Source: a bacterium
Lineage (GTDB): Bacteria; Vulcanimicrobiota; Xenobia; Xenobiales; Xenobiaceae
DNA: 12,489 bases
Reading direction: 5' to 3'
Assembly (NCBI GenBank): GCA_017444045.1
Contig: JAFSXO010000304.1
Span: 1 to 12,489 of the forward strand
A program made the translations under genes and the position numbers. Shown piece by piece: positions 7,829-12,489 of the stretch (its first letter is position 1; each line of letters starts with the position of its first letter). Below the pieces are notes generated by a model. The model was not told where the DNA came from and searched no databases. It saw nothing but the letters and a program-made list of their open reading frames with translations.

Positions 7829-9481
7829 ATGAGCATTAATCCTTTACACTCGGGAATAGCCGGCAGCTACGCACCTACTGAAGCAACAGCCAAAGCGGCA
7901 CCGCCGCAGCACAGCGCACAGCAGGCACCATCTGCCCCGGAATCTGCCTCCGATAGGGTAACCCTGACCGCAAGCTCATCAGACGATAAGCCCAAGGCAG
8001 CCGCTCAGCCTCGCCCCGAGAATAAGCCTGCAGCCTCTCCCAAAGCAGCCGATACGCCGAGCGCCAGCGGCGCAGGGCAGGCTAAAGCTCCTGCCGCCAA
8101 TACTGCGGCCAATCCCAGCGTGCCCGCCTCGGTGCAGACCGGCAGCGGCGAAGAGTGGCATGTGGCCGGGGCTTCCTCTCAGGCGGCTCCTGCCAACGTA
8201 AGCAAAGATGCCAAAGAGCTGGCAGACACCATGCCCAGCCCCGACCGCCAGAATCCCATTTTTGCCACGGCTACCGACGGCAACGATGAGATATACATCA
8301 CTGCCGGCGAAAACAATGGCCTGATCATCACCATCAACGGGCAGGAGACTAAGTATGACGCCAGCGTGCTTTCGCGCCTGGTCATCGACGGCGGCAAGGG
8401 CGACGACCGCATCACCGTAGACGAAAAGGTTACCCAAAGCCTGCGCCTAACCGGCGGCGAGGGCAACGATTATATTATCGGCGGCTCTGGCGGCGATATA
8501 ATTTTTGACAATTACGGATCGAACACCATAAACGGCGCGGCCGGCAACGATGTTATCATAGCCCACGGAGTCGATCTCAAAGACGGCCAGGGCAACCGCT
8601 TAGAGGGCGGTGCCGGAGACGATTACCTAGAGGGCGGCAACGGCAAGGATTATATGAGCGGCGGCGACGGCTATGACGTAATCTACGGCTTAGGCGGCGA
8701 CGATGAAATTCACGGCGGAGCCGGCAACGACTACCTCGACGGCGGCGAAGGCAACGATACCATCTACGGCGACGAGGGCAACGACAACCTCATCGGCGGC
8801 AAGGGCGATGACGTCCTGCGCGGCGGCGCCGGAGACGATCTGCTGATCGGCGCTTCGGGAAGCGACAGCATTAACGGCGAAGGCGGAAACAACCGCATTA
8901 TCAGCAGCGGCGATATGGATACGATAAACGCCGGAGCAGGGGATTCCGTGCAGACGATAACCACCGTGCCCATGACGCGCTATGTCAGCCCCTGGGGCAA
9001 GGACGATTACGAGGAGACCCGCGTGCGCTCGGATTTGGAGACCCTGGCCAACACCGAAAACGGGCAGCTGTATTCCCAGACTATGTTCGATACGGGCCAC
9101 AACACCGATATCCGCATGACCGTGGGCGGCAGCTCCTGCCGCTCTGACGACGGCTGTGACGTGCCCGGCGTAGGCAGCGATTCGACCATTTATTACGCTT
9201 TCAGCAAGATCGCGCTAACCGGCGATGTGCCGTGGGCCAACAGGGCGCCCATCGTCAGTCTGTTCCACGAGATGTGCCACTCCTACAACGCGGCTCTGGG
9301 CAATATGGACCGCAACTTCTACGATTATGACGGAAACAAGGTGCGGTCACAGGACGGTCTGCGCGGCGTGGAGTTCCAGGCTGTGGGCATTCCCAATCCC
9401 AGCGTGACGCCCAATCCGACCCTGATGACGGAGAACAGCCTGCGCGAGCTGTTCGGCTACGAGCGCCGCGAGCGGTACTAA
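7829..9481 (+). CDS. RTX-repeat protein with C-terminal M91-type (NleD-like) zinc metallopeptidase domain, intact copy
   Basis: 550 residues. Start ATG 7829 has GAGG at 7818-7821, 7 nt upstream. Residues 1-~140 are disordered, rich in Ala, Pro, Ser and Gln, with no hydrophobic signal peptide. Residues ~146-205 form a short beta module (LIITINGQETKYD, SRLVIDGGKGDDRI). Residues ~209-372 hold about 15 RTX nonapeptides (GGxGxDxxx), which bind calcium and form a beta-roll. The C-terminal domain has the zinc-peptidase motif HEMCH at residues 480-484 (9266-9280). GVEFQAVGIP and TENSLRELFGYERRERY follow. HExxH followed by E..AVG and TEN..R matches what I know of the Peptidase_M91 family, founded on the enteropathogenic E. 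coli effector NleD, which cleaves host JNK and p38 kinases. Substrate here is unknown. Glu515 in EFQAVG is a candidate third zinc ligand (inference). The protein is probably secreted; no transporter gene is in the window. It faces a related gene on the opposite strand. Confidence 0.92.
   Translation: MSINPLHSGIAGSYAPTEATAKAAPPQHSAQQAPSAPESASDRVTLTASSSDDKPKAAAQPRPENKPAASPKAADTPSASGAGQAKAPAANTAANPSVPASVQTGSGEEWHVAGASSQAAPANVSKDAKELADTMPSPDRQNPIFATATDGNDEIYITAGENNGLIITINGQETKYDASVLSRLVIDGGKGDDRITVDEKVTQSLRLTGGEGNDYIIGGSGGDIIFDNYGSNTINGAAGNDVIIAHGVDLKDGQGNRLEGGAGDDYLEGGNGKDYMSGGDGYDVIYGLGGDDEIHGGAGNDYLDGGEGNDTIYGDEGNDNLIGGKGDDVLRGGAGDDLLIGASGSDSINGEGGNNRIISSGDMDTINAGAGDSVQTITTVPMTRYVSPWGKDDYEETRVRSDLETLANTENGQLYSQTMFDTGHNTDIRMTVGGSSCRSDDGCDVPGVGSDSTIYYAFSKIALTGDVPWANRAPIVSLFHEMCHSYNAALGNMDRNFYDYDGNKVRSQDGLRGVEFQAVGIPNPSVTPNPTLMTENSLRELFGYERRERY
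8453..8944 (+). repeat. RTX calcium-binding nonapeptide repeat tract (intact copy)
   Basis: About 15 tandem nine-residue units follow GGxGxDxUx. The best are GGAGDDYLE, GGDGYDVIY, GGAGNDYLD, GGEGNDTIY and GGKGDDVLR. An 11-residue insertion (HGVDLKDGQGN) interrupts the array near 8564-8605. The DNA repeats are degenerate and GGCGGC-rich, and they produce spurious open frames on the opposite strand. Confidence 0.9.
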
Positions 9482-9504
9482 GCTGCGCAGTAGCGCGCTT
9501 CACA

Positions 9505-9627
9505 ATGAGACCTATAGCCAAAACGCTGGTCAGACTGTTCAAGGCAGACGAGCTTAACGACAAATCAGACGCTGAACTATTTAAGCTAATGCAGGACAGC
9601 AGCTCGGCTCAGACACCCGCATCTTAA
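9505..9627 (+). CDS. Possible 40-residue small protein
   Basis: ATG 9505 opens a 40-codon frame ending in TAA 9625-9627. It encodes a basic N-terminal half (MRPIAKTLVRLFKADEL) and an acidic/Ser-rich C-terminal half. It starts 23 nt after the stop of the intact RTX-M91 gene, so it could be translated from the same message, but there is no clear Shine-Dalgarno sequence. The predicted protein is soluble with one amphipathic helix. It resembles no family I know and may be chance. Confidence 0.25.
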   Translation: MRPIAKTLVRLFKADELNDKSDAELFKLMQDSSSAQTPAS

Positions 9628-9688
9628 CGGGCGAGATGTGCTAAAGAAATACGCAATAAACAGAATCCAAAACTTGCAGTTGCTATAT

Positions 9689-10054
9689 TTATTTCCTTTT
9701 TAGTACAAGCCTATTGCCTGTATCGGAAACAGTTTTATAGCTCCGCAGCTTATCTAATGCGTCTACGCCACCAGCAGCTACAGCAATTGCGAACGCAGCA
9801 GCTGTAGCCGGTGCCCCCAACACGCCTACAGCTGCAAGTCCAACCGTTATACCAGCAGGTGCCGCTGTGCCACCAGACAATAATGATACCAAAACGGCCC
9901 CGCTAATTGCGCCTATTGCAATAGCCCAAGCGACCTTGCCAGCGGCTCTTATCCTAATTACTTTATTTTTCAGGTCGCCCTCGATAATTATTTCATCGTC
10001 CTGCCGCTTTATCGCTTCGCCTAATTCCTTTTCAGTCTTTACCGCTGCTGCCAT
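9689..10054 (-). CDS. Small hydrophobic (two-TM) conserved hypothetical protein, 121 aa
   Basis: I chose ATG at 10054 because AGGA lies 5 nt upstream on the minus strand. A GTG at 10099 would add 15 residues with weaker support. The N-terminal ~45 residues are charged (EKELGEAIKRQDDEIIIEGD, then LKNKVIRIRAAGK). Two hydrophobic segments follow, roughly VAWAIAIGAISGAVLVSLL and, after a Gly/Ala/Pro-rich turn, a long Ala/Val/Gly-rich stretch ending AAGGVDALDKL. The C-terminus is basic (RLVLKRK). The layout (EGDL.NK.IRI.A.GKVAWA, hairpin, then AAGGV.AL..L) resembles a small hypothetical family I have seen in diverse proteobacteria, with no function known to me. The gene lies 96 nt downstream of the repaired end of the right-hand RTX-M91 gene, on the same strand. 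It could be an accessory or self-protection protein; that is speculation. Confidence 0.75.
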   Translation of the reverse strand: MAAAVKTEKELGEAIKRQDDEIIIEGDLKNKVIRIRAAGKVAWAIAIGAISGAVLVSLLSGGTAAPAGITVGLAAVGVLGAPATAAAFAIAVAAGGVDALDKLRSYKTVSDTGNRLVLKRK

Positions 10055-10150
10055 AGCTTTCCTCATCAAAAAGACCAGCGCAGCATGCTCCGCATTCACA
10101 GAAGCTTACTGCGCCGGTGTTATGCAAAACTATACGCCAAAGGCAACGTT

Positions 10151-10320
10151 TTAGAACGTCTCAGGATTTACATAACTGTAACGCTCAGACATATGGAAAT
10201 AGTCACGGAAATCGTTCTCCGTGCAGCCATAGGGATTAGTTACCACAACGCTGTCATCGTGGATACCGACCGCCTGGAACTCAGCTCCCTGAACAGCGCG
10301 GGGATCTCCCAGGAGGATAT
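10151..10320 (-). pseudogene. Out-of-frame C-terminal remnant of the right-hand RTX-M91 protein
   Basis: On the minus strand, the frame offset by two bases from the main ORF reads LLGDPRAVQGAEFQAVGI, continues through VTNPYGCTENDFRDYF and ends SERYSYVNPETF with TAA at 10151-10153. This aligns with the C-terminus of the intact copy (EFQAVGIP ... TENSLRELF ... RERY). The junction is an ATAT run at 10317-10320. Deleting one AT joins DTGEI directly to LLGDPRA, giving 778 codons from the window edge. The lesion is therefore a +2 (AT) insertion, or a sequencing or assembly error. The shifted frame has a TGA just upstream (10322-10324), so it cannot be an independent gene. Confidence 0.85.
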
Positions 10321-12489
10321 TTCACCGGTATCGTTGTTGTAAACGGTTCTGTCCATGGTTCCCGTGGCATTATTGTAAGCGTGGCACATCTCATGGGCCA
10401 TGATGAGCATATTGTTCTGGGCAGAGTAAGAAACTGACGCATATCTAGGGTCTATGACCGCAAAATCGATAAAGGCGGGATTGAGCTGAATAACGCTGTC
10501 GGTACCGGCACCGGCTTCATAAGTGCGGGTGCCGTCGGGATTTTCGGTTATGATAGCATCGCCTGCACCCAAATCAACCGGTGTACACGTTCCATTATTC
10601 ATGGCGAAGTACTCAAACGTCACAGTATGCCCGGAATCGGTGATATTGGTAAGCAGCTCCTGGCCGGGCTCTATGCAGGCAAACGCCTCGAGGTTATCAT
10701 TTACGATACCGGCAAAGGCCTGATAAGTTTCATCGTCCAGGGTAAACTCAAAGGCTTGCGCACCATATCTGTATGTCATGTTTGGAGAGACCTTAAAGGT
10801 ATCGTAAGAAACGCTGATCGGATCCAAGGCCATCGCGTCATCGTTGGCGCCGGCATTCAGCACCTGATCGTGCCCGTGATCGCTGTCGGTATAGCGGATA
10901 ATGTCGGCATCGGCATCGTCTCCGGCATCGACAATGTCATTGCCGTCGCCAGTGGCTATGGTGTCCTGCCCCTCGCCGCCATAAATCTCGTCATCGCCAG
11001 ACAGGCCGAAGATTATATCGTTGCCGGCATCGCCATACACTTTATCGTTGCCAGCGCCGGCATTGACGAAGTCGTCACCTTCGCCGCCGACGATAGTGTC
11101 ATTGCCCTCGCCGCCGTAAATGACATCTCCGCCCAGGCCGCCATCGATCACATCGTCACCGTCGCCGCCTTCTATGTAATCGCGCCCCGTGCCTCCGTGA
11201 ATAGCATCATTGCCGGCATCGCCATAGAGACTGGTTTCGCCGCCAAACGCCACGATAACGTCATCGCCGCCGTTGCCATGGACGGTGTTTGTTCCGGACA
11301 TGACCATTATACTGTCGCTGCCGTCATTGCCATTAATCTGATTCGTTCCGGAATAGGCCACGATATTGTCATCGCCGTCCATACCGTTAATTGTATTATA
11401 TCCGCCAGATACCGTCAGACTGTCGTCGCCAGCGCCGCCATTAATCGTATGAATCCCGCCGAGAGCATAGACATAATCATTGCCGTCATCGCCATTAATC
11501 AAATTCGCGCTGGTATTATTGCTGACGATAACCGCATCGTCACCGTCGCCGCAATTGATAACGTTCTCAACATAACGGTTAGAATATGAGACCGATTCAG
11601 CACTTCTGGAAGTTTCATCGGTGAGACTTATAAAGTCATCGCCGCCGTTAGCGTAAATTACGCTTCTGCCGCCGTTGTCGCTAATCGTATCATTGCCGTT
11701 GCCGGTGATCATGGCGTCATCGCCCAAACCGCCGCTTATGGTATTGTCGCCAGCGCGGTCGATGATTACGTCGCAACCGGAGCCGCCCTGAATATTGTCG
11801 TTGCCTTCGCCGCCGGTGACAAACAGCTGGGTCGTAACACTCTCCTCAGCCTGAATACTGTCATCGCCGGAACCGCCATTGATTAAAATCGCCGGCTTGC
11901 GCTCTGACTGCCCCTGGGCGACATCAGCACCAGCAGAAGTGCCCTGAGGCAGAACGTCAGCGCCTGAGCCACCATAATTAAGCTCATCGCGGCCTGATCC
12001 GCCAGCGTCAATGTAGTCATTGCCCATGCCGCCAGTTGTTCTCAGTCTATCGTTGCCATCACCGCCCTCGGCAATTACGTCCTTAGCAGCGGAACTGGTA
12101 TAAATCTCATCGGAGGAATGAATAGATATGCTGTCGTTGCCCTCGCCGGCATCAACAATTAGGCGCTGCGCCTCCTCGGCAGAGTAGCGGGTTTCCTCGC
12201 CGTTGACGATTACCGAATACGAACCATCGGCCCCCACGGTAATGTCGATAACATCGTCGCCATCGCTGCCGGCAATGTTTACGACACCTTCATCGTCTAT
12301 GCCCAGCTCGTCCATAGCCTGCGTAAGCAGCTCTGTATCGCTGCTGGCTTCGTCCTGGGCCCAGCGTTCGGCATATTCGGCTATGTCGATATCTTCCTGA
12401 ACCTGAGAATCACTGCCAGCGATTCCGCCCGATAAAAGACCGCCTATATCTATGCCATTAATCGAGATGCCTGTATCTTTTTCAGCCTC
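10240..12489 (-). CDS. RTX-repeat protein with M91-type zinc metallopeptidase domain, frameshifted near C-terminus, 5' end outside window
   Basis: The frame is open to the right edge. The 58 codons upstream of the Met at 12315 contain no stop and no Met, so the true start lies beyond 12489. Edge-proximal residues are Gly/Ile-rich (ISINGIDIGGLLSGG, IAGSDS), then acidic. A short beta module (YSVIVNGEETRYSAEEAQ, RLIVDAGEGND) matches the one in the 7829-9481 protein. A long RTX beta-roll (~10846-12066) follows, then a ~150-residue spacer, then HEMCH at 10381-10395 with AYNNATGTMDR. It is a paralogue of the left copy with about twice the repeat length. Translation as given ends at TAA 10240-10242 after 25 out-of-frame residues (SSWEIPALF...), so the conserved EFQAVGI/TEN segment is lost from this product. 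If that Glu is a zinc ligand, the protein would be inactive. The substrate is unknown and the secretion route is not visible. Confidence 0.9.
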   Translation of the reverse strand, partial: EAEKDTGISINGIDIGGLLSGGIAGSDSQVQEDIDIAEYAERWAQDEASSDTELLTQAMDELGIDDEGVVNIAGSDGDDVIDITVGADGSYSVIVNGEETRYSAEEAQRLIVDAGEGNDSISIHSSDEIYTSSAAKDVIAEGGDGNDRLRTTGGMGNDYIDAGGSGRDELNYGGSGADVLPQGTSAGADVAQGQSERKPAILINGGSGDDSIQAEESVTTQLFVTGGEGNDNIQGGSGCDVIIDRAGDNTISGGLGDDAMITGNGNDTISDNGGRSVIYANGGDDFISLTDETSRSAESVSYSNRYVENVINCGDGDDAVIVSNNTSANLINGDDGNDYVYALGGIHTINGGAGDDSLTVSGGYNTINGMDGDDNIVAYSGTNQINGNDGSDSIMVMSGTNTVHGNGGDDVIVAFGGETSLYGDAGNDAIHGGTGRDYIEGGDGDDVIDGGLGGDVIYGGEGNDTIVGGEGDDFVNAGAGNDKVYGDAGNDIIFGLSGDDEIYGGEGQDTIATGDGNDIVDAGDDADADIIRYTDSDHGHDQVLNAGANDDAMALDPISVSYDTFKVSPNMTYRYGAQAFEFTLDDETYQAFAGIVNDNLEAFACIEPGQELLTNITDSGHTVTFEYFAMNNGTCTPVDLGAGDAIITENPDGTRTYEAGAGTDSVIQLNPAFIDFAVIDPRYASVSYSAQNNMLIMAHEMCHAYNNATGTMDRTVYNNDTGEISSWEIPALFRELSSRRSVSTMTALW
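10846..12066 (-). repeat. Long RTX calcium-binding repeat tract (frameshifted copy)
   Basis: Dozens of GGxGxD-type units span about 400 residues. Canonical units cluster at the catalytic-domain end (GGDGDDVID, GGEGNDTIV, GGEGDDFVN, GDAGNDIIF, GGEGQDTIA). Toward the N-terminal end the units are spaced by non-repeat insertions (for example around QGTSAGADVAQGQSERK and SLTDETSRSAESVSYSNRY). Confidence 0.88.
11224..11493 (-). repeat. Five tandem 18-residue alternating RTX units
   Basis: Within the RTX tract, five consecutive 18-residue units alternate a calcium-type nonapeptide (GxxGxDxxx) with a second nonapeptide of form xxGxNxIx. Examples are GMDGDDNIVAYSGTNQIN and GNDGSDSIMVMSGTNTVH. The period is exact, with no insertions, and is read directly from the sequence. 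Confidence 0.8.

Noticed and set aside
8453..8944. Tandem DNA repeats as a CRISPR or satellite array
   Set aside because: The period is 27 nt with degenerate units in a continuous reading frame; they encode RTX nonapeptides and there are no spacers.
8690..9100. 136-codon open frame on - across the RTX tract of the intact copy
   Set aside because: Antisense of the GGxGxD repeats with Ala/Val/Ile periodicity, no independent support.
10240..10326. Programmed -1 ribosomal frameshift in the right-hand peptidase
   Set aside because: No canonical X XXY YYZ slippery heptamer is present at the junction; a simple AT duplication explains the shift, though expression data could reopen this.
10627..11589. 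320-codon open frame on + across the minus-strand RTX tract
   Set aside because: It is the antisense of GGxGxD repeats; the Ile/Ala/Val-rich periodic product mirrors the repeat codons, and the minus strand encodes recognisable RTX units and HEMCH.

Overview
The window reads as a chromosomal segment of a Gram-negative bacterium. It carries an AcrB-type inner-membrane RND pump and a protein with a lipoprotein signal and Cys lipobox. The DNA is moderately GC-rich. The TSCPD-domain gene and the M91-type metallopeptidase genes suggest a host-associated, probably anaerobic, proteobacterium. That placement is inference and I cannot name a genus. I see no rRNA, tRNA, CRISPR array, transposase, integrase or replication origin.

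Layout. (1) Positions 3-2477 (+) hold the last ~824 codons of an RND multidrug transporter. Its first ~295 residues lie outside the window, and it has an unusual Lys/Ala/Glu-rich C-terminal tail. A perfect 16-bp hairpin terminator follows. (2) 2732-5599 (+) encodes a 955-residue membrane-anchored protein: N-terminal double-CxxC zinc ribbon, one transmembrane helix, Pro/Lys linker and large multidomain C-terminal part of unknown function. (3) 5645-5917 (+) encodes a 90-residue TSCPD (TIGR03905-like) protein. (4) 6019-7584 (+) encodes an acidic lipoprotein made of beta-type repeats and a Pro/Thr/Ser linker, closed by a second perfect 16-bp hairpin. (5) 7829-12489 is the accessory-looking part. 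It holds two related proteins with an RTX calcium-binding beta-roll followed by a C-terminal HEMCH zinc-peptidase domain (M91/NleD-like). They are convergent: one intact on +, one on - running off the right edge. Between them lie a small hydrophobic protein gene (9689-10054, -) and a possible 40-codon ORF (9505-9627, +).

The main observation is the convergent RTX-M91 pair. The left copy is intact. In the right copy an extra AT dinucleotide (ATAT at 10317-10320) shifts the frame 26 residues after the start of HEMCH. Removing two bases restores a C-terminus (AEFQAVGI, TEN, ERYSY) that aligns with the left copy and ends at 10151. The catalytic domain lies C-terminal to the beta-roll, the reverse of serralysins, and the complete N-terminus of the left copy has no Sec signal. 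The two proteins are probably secreted effectors or toxins by an unidentified route. The small hydrophobic protein between them could be an accessory or protective partner; this is a hypothesis only.
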